Positions 7,926-14,822 of a stretch of DNA of 16,877 bases are shown piece by piece. Below the pieces are notes generated by a model. It was given only the letters and a program-made list of their open reading frames with translations, did no database searches and was not told the origin of the DNA. Within the stretch, counting starts at the first letter, position 1, and the number at the start of each line of letters is the position of its first letter. The DNA lies in the NCBI GenBank assembly GCA_900547025.1, contig UREZ01000038.1, forward strand, positions 1 to 16,877, written 5' to 3'. Source of the stretch: an uncultured Collinsella sp. Its GTDB lineage: Bacteria > Actinomycetota > Coriobacteriia > Coriobacteriales > Coriobacteriaceae. The translations under genes were made by a program, and so were the position numbers.

Positions 7926-10900
7926 ATGGCGCAGGGGACGTTTGTGCAGGCGCTTCACAAAGAGGCGGCGTTGAGCGGAACCTTTATGAAGGGGCGTTCG
8001 CTCATGCTCAACGGCGCCGTTCTGTCGATCGAGGACAGCGGCTCGCGCTTCTCCAAAAACGTGACGGTTGAGGGCTCGGTGCGCGGCTCGCGCGGCGACC
8101 TGTACAAGACGCACGTGGCGCTTGACATGGACGAGCACGAGGTGATCGACTACGACTGCGATTGCCCCGCTGCCTATCGCTACCCCGGCATGTGCAAGCA
8201 CGCCATCGCCACGGCGCTGGCGTACCTGGACGCCAGCGGTGCCGAGCCCGTCGAAGGTTTGCGCACGCCGGTCCGCACGTTTGCGGCTCAGCCCAAACAG
8301 TCCGCGCGTCCCGCGCCTACAACGCCCACGGTCAACCCCAACTTTCCCTTCCCAGCACCTGTCCCCACGAGTCCCAGCCTCATGGCGGCGCTCTCCGATC
8401 TTTCGAACGCGCGCATGGATGAGCTGGCGAGCATGCGCCGCAAGCTTGCCGGTGCCGTTGGTCCCGACGCCCCCAAAGCGGCGTTGGAGCCCTCGTTGGT
8501 GCCGTACTACAATCCGCTGTTCGCCGACCGCTTTAGCTGGGCGCTCGAGTTCCGCATTCGCTGCGGTTCGGTGTCCTACGTGGTCAAGGATATCGACGGC
8601 ATGGCCGATGCCTACGTGCGCGGCGGCACCTTCTCGTACGGCAAGAAGCTCACGTTTGTCCATACGCCCGAAGCCTTCGAAGATGTGTCGACAAAGCTGC
8701 TCAGCCTTGTCTTGACGACAGTTGCCTATCTCGATGACATCACAAGCTCGCGTTCGGCGTCGTACGACTTTGCCCGCAGCGGTTTTGTCGCCGAGCGTCA
8801 GTTGCCGCTGTCCGAGCATAGCATCGTATATGTGCTGGACCTGCTGCGCGGCCAGACCATCTCTTTTGAGCCCGCCTGGTCGCGGGGGACGACGACGCAT
8901 CGCACCTATGACGTGGCGGTTGAGCTGTCTCCGCAAGGGGAGGACGAGGCGTCCGCTAAGCGCCCACCGCTCCTTGCCGCCAAAATCGCGCCGGCGGCTG
9001 GTGGTAGCTACGATCTGCGCCTGCCGGCCGATGCATACTGCTTTGCTTCGGGCGACGTAGCTTATCTGGTCGACACCCGCCGTGCGCGCCGCACCGATGT
9101 GGCGTTTGCCCAGCATGCGGCGCCGTTCCTATCGCGCTTGCTGCCCTGTCGCACGCCAGTCCATATCGCTGCCGACCAGGTGGGGGAGTTCTGTCGTATG
9201 GCTCTGCCCATTTTGCGCGACTATACCGACCTTACCGCGCCCGCTGCGCTCGATACCGTGGCGCCCGAGCCGAGCTTTGCTATGGCAATCGGCGTCGACG
9301 ATGGGCTCGTGACCTGCAAAATTACGGTTACCTACGGCGACTGGTCGGCAGACCTCTTTAGTCTGGGCGCTCCGGGCAGCCCCTTCGAAGAACAGCGCCC
9401 GGGCGTGCCGCCCCGCGACGAGGTGGCAGAGTTTCGCGTTATGGATACGGCGGCCCTGTATTTCGACTTTTACGAGGGCGGTCTGGCGTTTGAGGAACGC
9501 GATGACGAGAGCTTGTTCTGCCTGCTGACCGAGGGCCTGTCTGCCCTGTCCGAGTTGGGTGAGGTTATGCTCAGCGACCGTCTGCGCCAGATTTCGGTCC
9601 GTCCCGCGCCCAAGCTTTCGGTGTGTGCGACCGTCAAGAGCAACCTGCTCGATGTTGAATTGGGCGCGAGCGGTCTTTCGGCGGCCGACCTTGCCATCTA
9701 TCTGGACTCGTACAAGCGCCACCAGACGTTTGCGCGCCTTACGTCCGGCGACATCATTCGCCTGGACGAGGGCGCCCGCGCCGCGTTTGGCCTTGCCGAG
9801 GACCTGGGTGTCGATGCTGTCGACCTGCTCGACGGCGTGTCGCTCCCCGCGTCGAGTACCCTGTTCGTCGATAGCATGCTTGCGCGCACGCCGGCGCTTG
9901 AGGCCGATCGCGACGCTGCGTTCCGCCGTACCGTCGAGCGTCTGGACACGCTCGGCAAGATGGACTTTACGGTGCCGGTCTCGCTCAAGGCCACACTGCG
10001 CGGCTATCAGGTCGACGGCTACCAGTGGCTCGGCTCGCTCGAACACCTGGGCCTTGGCGGCATCCTGGCCGACGACATGGGCCTGGGCAAAACGCTCCAG
10101 ATGATCGCGCATATCCTGGCGCGCGTGGAGGCGGGGGACACCAAGCCCACGCTCGTGGTATGCCCGGCCTCACTCGTGTACAACTGGACTGCCGAGCTGG
10201 AGCGCTTTGCGCCCTCGCTCGATGTGTGCGCCATCGTGGGCGCCAAGGCGCAGCGTCGCGTACAGATTGCCGGCGTGGCCGAGCATAACGTGGTCGTGAC
10301 GTCGTATGACCTTATGCGGCGCGATATCGACGAGTACGCCGAGCAGGACTTTGCCCGTGCGGTGCTCGATGAGGCCCAGTACATTAAAAACCCGCTCACC
10401 CAGGTGGCGCGCGCCGCAAAGCGCTTGCCTGCCGGCGTGCGCTTTGCCCTGACGGGCACGCCCATCGAAAACCGCCTATCCGAGCTCTGGAGCATCTTCG
10501 ACTTTTTAATGCCGGGCCTGCTCGGCACGCGTGAATCGTTTGCAAAGCGCTTCGAAAGCCCGGTCGAGCATGCCGAGGGCGACAGTGCCGCTCGCCTGCA
10601 AGCGCTCGTGTCGCCGTTTGTGCTGCGCCGTGTCAAGGAAGACGTGGTGGCCGACCTGCCCGAGAAGATCGAGGATACGGTCATGGCGCAGCTCACCGGC
10701 GAGCAGCGCAAGCTCTACCTGGCCAACCAGGACCGTATCGCCCAACAGGTGCAGCACCGCGAGTCATCCGAGTTTAAGAAAGACAAGCTCAAGGTGCTCG
10801 CCGAGCTCACCAAGCTGCGCCAGATCTGCTGCGACCCGCGTCTACACTACGAGGATTACAAGGCGGGGAGCGCCAAACTCGATACGTGCATGGAGCTCGT

Positions 10901-11390
10901 GCACGGCGCCCACGACGGCGGACATCGCATCCTGTTGTTCAGCCAGTTTACGGGTATGCTCGATATCATCGGTAAGCGCTTGGCCAAGGAGGACATCGTC
11001 TTCCTTAAGCTCACGGGCGCTTCGTCTAAGGAGAGCCGCGCCAAGATGGTCGCGCAGTTCCAAGCGGGCGAGGTTCCGGTCTTTTTGATTTCGCTTAAGG
11101 CGGGCGGCGTGGGCCTTAACCTGACGGCTGCCGACGTGGTCATCCACTACGACCCGTGGTGGAACGTGGCGGCGCAGGACCAAGCGACTGACCGTGCACA
11201 CCGTATTGGCCAGCAACATACCGTGACCGTGTACAAGCTCATCGCCAAGGACACGATCGAGGAGCGCATTATGCAGATGCAGGAGTCCAAGCGCGATCTG
11301 GTCAACAGCGTGCTCGGCGGCGACGGCATCTCGTCGGCACTGTTCACGCGCGAGGATGTCCTGGCGCTGCTCGGCGGCGACGGGCGCTAG
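7926..11390 (+). CDS. SWIM zinc-finger / SNF2-family helicase
   Basis: This 1154-residue protein is a predicted ATP-dependent DNA translocase. Its N-terminus has a SWIM zinc finger with Cys78-x-Cys80 and Cys90-x-His92 (DCDCPAAYRYPGMCKH). A long middle part (about 150-670) fits the SNF2-associated region of bacterial family members. The ATPase core has DDMGLGKT (716-723), DEAQ (815-818), LTGTPIEN (842-849), LLFSQF, SLKAGGVGLNL and QATDRAHRIGQ (1086-1096). I chose ATG 7926 because GGAGG (7916-7920) sits 5 bases upstream; an in-frame GTG at 7908 would add six residues but lacks this spacing. It starts 28 bases after dnaE with no terminator between, so co-transcription is likely. SWIM-SNF2 proteins are widespread in bacteria but mostly uncharacterised; roles in DNA repair or in transcription-complex recycling are both possible. 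Confidence 0.92.
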   Translation: MAQGTFVQALHKEAALSGTFMKGRSLMLNGAVLSIEDSGSRFSKNVTVEGSVRGSRGDLYKTHVALDMDEHEVIDYDCDCPAAYRYPGMCKHAIATALAYLDASGAEPVEGLRTPVRTFAAQPKQSARPAPTTPTVNPNFPFPAPVPTSPSLMAALSDLSNARMDELASMRRKLAGAVGPDAPKAALEPSLVPYYNPLFADRFSWALEFRIRCGSVSYVVKDIDGMADAYVRGGTFSYGKKLTFVHTPEAFEDVSTKLLSLVLTTVAYLDDITSSRSASYDFARSGFVAERQLPLSEHSIVYVLDLLRGQTISFEPAWSRGTTTHRTYDVAVELSPQGEDEASAKRPPLLAAKIAPAAGGSYDLRLPADAYCFASGDVAYLVDTRRARRTDVAFAQHAAPFLSRLLPCRTPVHIAADQVGEFCRMALPILRDYTDLTAPAALDTVAPEPSFAMAIGVDDGLVTCKITVTYGDWSADLFSLGAPGSPFEEQRPGVPPRDEVAEFRVMDTAALYFDFYEGGLAFEERDDESLFCLLTEGLSALSELGEVMLSDRLRQISVRPAPKLSVCATVKSNLLDVELGASGLSAADLAIYLDSYKRHQTFARLTSGDIIRLDEGARAAFGLAEDLGVDAVDLLDGVSLPASSTLFVDSMLARTPALEADRDAAFRRTVERLDTLGKMDFTVPVSLKATLRGYQVDGYQWLGSLEHLGLGGILADDMGLGKTLQMIAHILARVEAGDTKPTLVVCPASLVYNWTAELERFAPSLDVCAIVGAKAQRRVQIAGVAEHNVVVTSYDLMRRDIDEYAEQDFARAVLDEAQYIKNPLTQVARAAKRLPAGVRFALTGTPIENRLSELWSIFDFLMPGLLGTRESFAKRFESPVEHAEGDSAARLQALVSPFVLRRVKEDVVADLPEKIEDTVMAQLTGEQRKLYLANQDRIAQQVQHRESSEFKKDKLKVLAELTKLRQICCDPRLHYEDYKAGSAKLDTCMELVHGAHDGGHRILLFSQFTGMLDIIGKRLAKEDIVFLKLTGASSKESRAKMVAQFQAGEVPVFLISLKAGGVGLNLTAADVVIHYDPWWNVAAQDQATDRAHRIGQQHTVTVYKLIAKDTIEERIMQMQESKRDLVNSVLGGDGISSALFTREDVLALLGGDGR

Positions 11391-11420
11391 CCGCGCGCGG
11401 GGTGGGACTGCTGGAGTGGG

Positions 11421-11458
11421 CAGGACGGTCGACGCATTTTGGCCCGACCGCTTGCCTG
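11421..11458 (+). terminator. Weak hairpin after the SNF2 gene
   Basis: CAGG-A-CGGTCG (11421-11431) can pair with CGACCG-CTTG-CCTG (11445-11458) around a loop containing ATTTTGG. There is no T-run after it. It is the only structure I see between the SNF2 stop (11390) and the next start (11556). I find no convincing promoter in this gap, though the separate transcription of the next gene would require one. Confidence 0.25.
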
Positions 11459-11555
11459 ATCCGTTATGTGTTCATTTGCAATGCCGTGGATGGTTTGTCT
11501 GCCTTTGGGCATAAGAACCATCAAGAACATTGGCACATCAGCAAAGGAGAACATC

Positions 11556-11918
11556 ATGGCGAAATTCTTTAAGGACCCCGACGGTAAGCTCATCGCTGCC
11601 CTTGGCGACGGCGTTGCGACTCCTGCCGGTTGCACGGAGCTGACCGCAAACACTGAGGACGCGGCGCATGAGAAGCACGTGCCTGTTGTCGAGACCGAGC
11701 GCGACGGTCACGTGATTCGCGCCCGCGTTGGCTCGGTCGAGCACCCCAGCCTGCCCGAGCACTACATTGAGTGGATCGCCCTTGAGGCCGAGGGCCGCTT
11801 AGAGGTCCATTACCTTGAGCCCGGCATGAAACCCGCGACGTTTTTCGCGGGCGGCTCCAAGACCGGTACCGTCTATGCCTACTGCAACCTGCACGGGCTG
11901 TGGTCCGCGACATTCTAG
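11556..11918 (+). CDS. Superoxide reductase (desulfoferrodoxin family, single iron centre)
   Basis: This 120-residue cytoplasmic protein is predicted to reduce superoxide to hydrogen peroxide without making oxygen, a defence typical of anaerobes. The catalytic square-pyramidal Fe(His4Cys) ligands are all present: His41 (EKHVP), His63 and His69 (HPSLPEHYIEWI), Cys110 and His113 (CNLHGLW). The N-terminal region that in class I desulfoferrodoxins carries a Cys4 rubredoxin-like iron site keeps only one Cys (PAGCTEL, about residue 26), so that second iron is absent. The ATG at 11556 is set by AAGGAG (11544-11549), 6 bases upstream; a longer in-frame reading from 11466 lacks family similarity. The gene stands alone between the SNF2 gene and the NadE-like gene. 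Electron donor unknown; rubredoxin is usual for the family. Confidence 0.92.
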   Translation: MAKFFKDPDGKLIAALGDGVATPAGCTELTANTEDAAHEKHVPVVETERDGHVIRARVGSVEHPSLPEHYIEWIALEAEGRLEVHYLEPGMKPATFFAGGSKTGTVYAYCNLHGLWSATF

Positions 11919-11938
11919 GAGCGCGCCCCCGCTCGGGG

Positions 11939-11944
11939 TATCAT
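11939..11944 (+). promoter_or_regulatory. Possible -10 element upstream of the NadE-like gene
   Basis: TATCAT, preceded by GGGG, lies 20 bases after the superoxide reductase stop. No good -35 is visible at 16-19 bases upstream. If real, the transcript would begin near 11951 and carry the 11964-11996 hairpin in its leader. Confidence 0.3.
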
Positions 11945-11963
11945 AGCTAGCATATGCACATGC

Positions 11964-11996
11964 AAGCGCCGGCTGCATTATGCGGTCGGCGCTTTT
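11964..11996 (+). terminator. Intrinsic terminator after superoxide reductase (or leader hairpin)
   Basis: AAGCGCCG (11964-11971) pairs with CGGCGCTT (11987-11994), extended inward by two G-T wobbles, a C-G pair and two further GC pairs, and ends in TTTT (11993-11996). This is the best + strand terminator shape in the window. It lies 45 bases after the superoxide reductase stop and 39 bases before the next start, so it could also attenuate transcription from the TATCAT element. Confidence 0.6.
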
Positions 11997-12035
11997 ACTA
12001 CGATTTCGATGGTTTACGACGGAAAGGGCTGAGCC

Positions 12036-14021
12036 ATGAAGCTCGCGCTTGCACAGATCGATATGCGCCTTGGGGATGTTGAGGGCATTTGCGGCCGCAT
12101 CGAGGACCAGGCTCGTCTGGCCCACGAGCGCGGGGCGCGCGTGCTGTGCGTTCCGGCTCCGCTCTTTATGGGCGCCATGCCCGGTGGCCTGGTGGGCGCT
12201 GCCGACTTTGAGCACGACGTGCTTGCCGGTTTGACTGGTGTCGCCGAGCGTATCCAGGAGCTTGACATGATCTGCATCGTGCCCGCGGCGGTTTCGTTTG
12301 AGGGCCAACCGCTGCTCGACTACATGATGCTCAAGGACGGTCATGTGGTGCCGGCGCGTTCGAGCATTGCCCTGCAGCGTGGCGAGAACAACGACACGCG
12401 TTGGGCGCCGCCGGTGTTCGACGTGGACGGCGTGCGCATCGCCGTGATTTTTGACTTGGACCGCGAGCTCGAGATGTTGCCGACCGGCGTCGACCTCATC
12501 GCGTATTTCCAATTCAACGCGTTTGACATGACCGACCGCGAGACTGCCGCCATTGCCGCCGTTCGCAGCGGCGCCTACCGCAAGATCGCATCCAAGCGCA
12601 GCGTGTGGTTTGCCTGCATGGCGCCGGTCGGTGCCTATGACGAGTCGGTGTATACCGGCGGTTCGTTTGTGCTCGACGACTGCGGTCGCGTGGTGGCCCA
12701 GGCGCCGTGTTTTGAGGAGAGCCTGCTGGTTCAGGAGATTCAGCGCGGCGTGATGCTCGATGCCCTGGAAGATCACGAACTGCCCGAGTTCCGTTCCGAG
12801 GAGTGGTTGTGGCAGGCGCTGGTGCTCGCCGTGCGCGACAACGCTCGGGCCCACGGTGCGTCGCGTGCTGTGGTGGCACTCGAGGGTGACCTGCCGTCAT
12901 CCCTGCTGGCGGCGCTGGCCGTTGACGCTCTGGGTCCGCGTAACGTAATTGGCCTGGTGCTGGGGCGCAACCGTATCTTTACGCCGGCGCAGGAGGAGGC
13001 CGAGGCTGCCCGCTGTGCCGCCGTCCGCGCCATTGCCGAGCGTCTGCACATTCGCACTGTCGAGCGCGATGCACCGGATGCGGCGCGTGTGCTCGATCGC
13101 GACGTGTCGGCGGGCGATGCCGAGCGTCTGCGCTCGCGCACGCTGGGCCTCATGCTGGAGGACACGGCGCTCGAGCTGGGTGCGATGGCGCTGAGCCCGC
13201 TGTCCAAAACCGAGTATGCGCTGGCGGCGCCGGCGCTTTGCGGCGGTTACCAGGGCGACTTTGCGCCCTTTGGCGATGTGTACCTGTCGACGCTTGAGTT
13301 TGTGGCGCGTGTGCGCAACCGCACGTCTGCCGTGGTGCCCCAAGAGCTCGTGACGCTCAACGCGGTGGAAGATTGTATGGAGCGCGTGCTGGCGCAGGCG
13401 CTCTCGACGCTCGACGGTCCGGTCGATATGCTCGACCGCGCGGCACAGCTGCTCGGCGGGCTTGAGCCGGGTGAGGTCGATGGCGCGCTCGAGGCGCACG
13501 TGGACCGCAATCGAGCTTTCGACGACATCCCGATGGCCGCTGGCAAGCCTGAGGCCTGCTCGCTGCTGCTGATGCTCGTGCGTCAGGGCGAGGCTGCCCG
13601 CCGCATGCTGCCGACGGCGTCGATCGTCTCAGCCCGTTCGTTTGTCGAGCGCGCCTGGCCGTACATGCTCGCGTGGTCCGACCTGGGGCTTAACGGCAAG
13701 GAGCGTATGACGGTCGATTCGCTGGCACGCGCCGAGGTGCGCCGTTTTGCTGACGAGGATACGAGCGAGCGCGTGCGAAACGAGATGATGGGCGTGCTGG
13801 GCGAGCTACTGGGTATTTCGCCCGAGCAGATGGAGGAGCTGCGCTCTGAGGACGGTCAACGTCGTTTGCACGAGGGAATGAAAAAGTTCGAGGGCGAGGT
13901 TCAGGACGCCATCGATAAGATGATGGGCGGCCAGGGTGGCCCGCAGGGTGGACCCCAGGGCACGCCGATGCCGCATCCGCCGGTGGATCCGAGGCAGTTC
14001 CCGTTCTTTAGCCAGAACTAA
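12036..14021 (+). CDS. NadE-like nitrilase/NAD-synthetase fusion, probable pseudoenzyme
   Basis: The 661-residue protein has the layout of glutamine-dependent NAD synthetase: an N-terminal nitrilase-fold glutaminase (about 1-250) with MKLALAQIDMRLGDVEG and YTGGSFVLDDCGRVVAQ, then an ATP-pyrophosphatase-like domain (about 265-545) with SSLLAALAVDALGPRNVIGL and FAPFGDVYLSTLEFVARVR. The catalytic positions look lost. The glutaminase Glu (usually PEL) is Ala41 (PAP), the nucleophile Cys (usually I-C-E-D) falls at Phe139 (VIFDLD), and the expected Lys near 109-115 is missing. The pyrophosphatase loop SGGxDSS reads LEGDLPSS (282-289), although SKTE (390-393) survives. Residues after about 550 form a charged helical extension ending in a Gly/Gln/Pro-rich tail (631-661). 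The frame is intact and codon use is normal, so the gene appears maintained. The AAAGGG site (12023-12028) lies 7 bases before the ATG. A structural, regulatory or altered-substrate role is possible. Confidence 0.75.
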   Translation: MKLALAQIDMRLGDVEGICGRIEDQARLAHERGARVLCVPAPLFMGAMPGGLVGAADFEHDVLAGLTGVAERIQELDMICIVPAAVSFEGQPLLDYMMLKDGHVVPARSSIALQRGENNDTRWAPPVFDVDGVRIAVIFDLDRELEMLPTGVDLIAYFQFNAFDMTDRETAAIAAVRSGAYRKIASKRSVWFACMAPVGAYDESVYTGGSFVLDDCGRVVAQAPCFEESLLVQEIQRGVMLDALEDHELPEFRSEEWLWQALVLAVRDNARAHGASRAVVALEGDLPSSLLAALAVDALGPRNVIGLVLGRNRIFTPAQEEAEAARCAAVRAIAERLHIRTVERDAPDAARVLDRDVSAGDAERLRSRTLGLMLEDTALELGAMALSPLSKTEYALAAPALCGGYQGDFAPFGDVYLSTLEFVARVRNRTSAVVPQELVTLNAVEDCMERVLAQALSTLDGPVDMLDRAAQLLGGLEPGEVDGALEAHVDRNRAFDDIPMAAGKPEACSLLLMLVRQGEAARRMLPTASIVSARSFVERAWPYMLAWSDLGLNGKERMTVDSLARAEVRRFADEDTSERVRNEMMGVLGELLGISPEQMEELRSEDGQRRLHEGMKKFEGEVQDAIDKMMGGQGGPQGGPQGTPMPHPPVDPRQFPFFSQN

Positions 14022-14053
14022 AAAGGTTACGCGGTTTTGCCAAACCGCGTAAC
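14020..14053 (-). terminator. Minus-strand intrinsic terminator shape after the NadE-like gene
   Basis: GTTACGCGGTTT (14026-14037) and AAACCGCGTAAC (14042-14053) form a perfect 12-bp stem with a TGCC loop. The A-run at 14020-14024 means that, read on the minus strand, the stem is followed almost at once by TTTTT. On the + strand no T-run follows. It begins 5 bases after the NadE-like stop, so it may also protect or end that mRNA. Confidence 0.55.
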
Positions 14054-14066
14054 GAGTCGACGCTGC

Positions 14067-14164
14067 GCGCCCGCCAGAGCGGCAATCTGCCTTTCAATCG
14101 TCGGGCATGACCACCAGGTCAATGCCCTCCTCTTTCAAGGCACCTTGCTCGCTCTGGCGGGCGC
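14067..14164. repeat. 98-nt imperfect palindrome upstream of ruvC
   Basis: The outer arms pair perfectly for 15 bp (14067-14081 with 14150-14164, GCGCCCGCCAGAGCG). After a one-base bulge come GCAA/TTGC, a two-base mismatch, TGCC/GGCA, an internal loop, and an apical stem of GGGCAT/ATGCCC plus GACC/GGTC closing an ACCA loop (14113-14116). Looser pairing may extend a little outward. No T-run follows. It could be a dispersed palindrome, a structured RNA, or an inverted duplication. Confidence 0.65.
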
Positions 14165-14183
14165 TCGCTTGCGTATGCTCGAC
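14094..14183 (-). pseudogene. Possible C-terminal remnant of a minus-strand gene
   Basis: On the minus strand a short open frame runs from just after a TAG (14186-14184) to TGA (14096-14094) and encodes 29 residues ending ALKEEGIDLVVMPDD, which reads like a natural protein end. It has no good start codon. The minus-strand terminator at 14053-14020 lies about 40 bases downstream of its stop. The stretch overlaps the palindrome, so chance is a real alternative. I recognise no family. Confidence 0.2.
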
Positions 14184-14200
14184 CTACAATTCGATCTCGG

Positions 14201-14231
14201 CTGACTTATAGGGCTAGCGTTGTGTTATTCT
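14201..14231 (+). promoter_or_regulatory. Probable ruvCAB promoter
   Basis: CTGACT (14201-14206) and TATTCT (14226-14231) resemble -35 and -10 elements with a long 19-base spacer. The expected start near 14238 falls inside the SOS box and leaves a leader of about 60 bases before ruvC. Confidence 0.45.
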
Positions 14232-14246
14232 AGAACAGACGTTCGT
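14231..14246 (+). promoter_or_regulatory. LexA-type SOS box at the ruvCAB promoter
   Basis: The core GAAC-AGAC-GTTC (14233-14244), within TAGAACAGACGTTCGT, matches the GAAC-N4-GTTC palindrome bound by LexA in Bacillus and in actinobacteria. It abuts the -10 element and covers the expected transcription start, where a bound repressor would block initiation. The ruv genes are known LexA targets in Bacillus subtilis and Mycobacterium, so motif and context agree. I saw no other copy with this orientation and spacing in the intergenic regions. Confidence 0.75.
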
Positions 14247-14300
14247 GAATAGTGCGCGGGGCCTTGTCTTGCGCTGCGCTTGTGGCGAGGGGAGGTTGGC

Positions 14301-14822
14301 TTGGTTATCTTGGGCATTGACCCCGGTTTGGCCCATACGGGTTGGGGGATTATCGAGGAGCGGCGCGGCGAGGTTCGCTGCCGTGCCTACGGTTGTATCG
14401 AGACCAGCGCGGGTAGTCCGCTCGCGGTGCGCCTGTCGCATATCGCCCGCGACCTCAAGGGCGTCGTGGAGCGTTATCGACCCGATACTGCTGCTATCGA
14501 GAGCATCTACTTTGGCGCTAATGTCCGCTCGGCAATCCCCACGGCACATGCCCGCGGTGCTGCGCTCGTGGCGCTTTCGGAATGCGCGCTCGAGATTGGC
14601 GAGTACACGCCTATGCAGATTAAGCAGGCCGTGGTGGGCACGGGTGCCGCAGATAAGCGGCAGGTTGCCTACATGGTGCGCACGCTCACGCAGCTCGACC
14701 ACGACCCTCATCCCGACCATGCCGCCGATGCCCTGGCTTGCGCCATCTGCCACGTAAACCTCAGCCGCACCCGCGCCCTCACCGGTGGCGAGTTCTATCA
14801 ACAGAGAGGAACCGGATACTGA
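14301..14822 (+). CDS. ruvC: RuvC Holliday junction resolvase
   Basis: This 173-residue endonuclease cuts Holliday junctions as a dimer with RuvAB. Catalytic residues are visible as Asp7 (LGIDPGLAHTGWG), Glu67 (AIESIYFG), and His140 and Asp143 (PDHAADALACA). His in place of the Escherichia coli Asp138 is also seen in the Thermus enzyme, so activity is expected. The start is TTG 14301: GGAGG (14291-14295) lies 5 bases upstream and the protein then begins MVILGIDPG, exactly the family N-terminus. An earlier in-frame TTG at 14280 would add seven residues upstream of the ribosome site and is less likely. The stop TGA overlaps the ruvA ATG by one base, so the two are translationally coupled. It is first in the SOS-box-controlled ruvCAB operon. 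Confidence 0.95.
   Translation: MVILGIDPGLAHTGWGIIEERRGEVRCRAYGCIETSAGSPLAVRLSHIARDLKGVVERYRPDTAAIESIYFGANVRSAIPTAHARGAALVALSECALEIGEYTPMQIKQAVVGTGAADKRQVAYMVRTLTQLDHDPHPDHAADALACAICHVNLSRTRALTGGEFYQQRGTGY

Noticed and set aside
7899..10112. Long minus-strand frames opposite the SNF2 gene (about 405 and 327 codons)
   Set aside because: The same high-GC antisense artefact. The + strand frame carries clear SWIM and SNF2 motifs throughout.
11466..11555. In-frame N-terminal extension of the superoxide reductase from ATG 11466
   Set aside because: The added residues match nothing in the family, and AAGGAG at 11544-11549 is ideally placed for ATG 11556.
14738..14821. Longer ruvA reading frame starting at 14738
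   Set aside because: The 28 extra residues lie within ruvC and are Arg/His/Pro-rich; MISQLHGTL at 14822 is the normal RuvA N-terminus.
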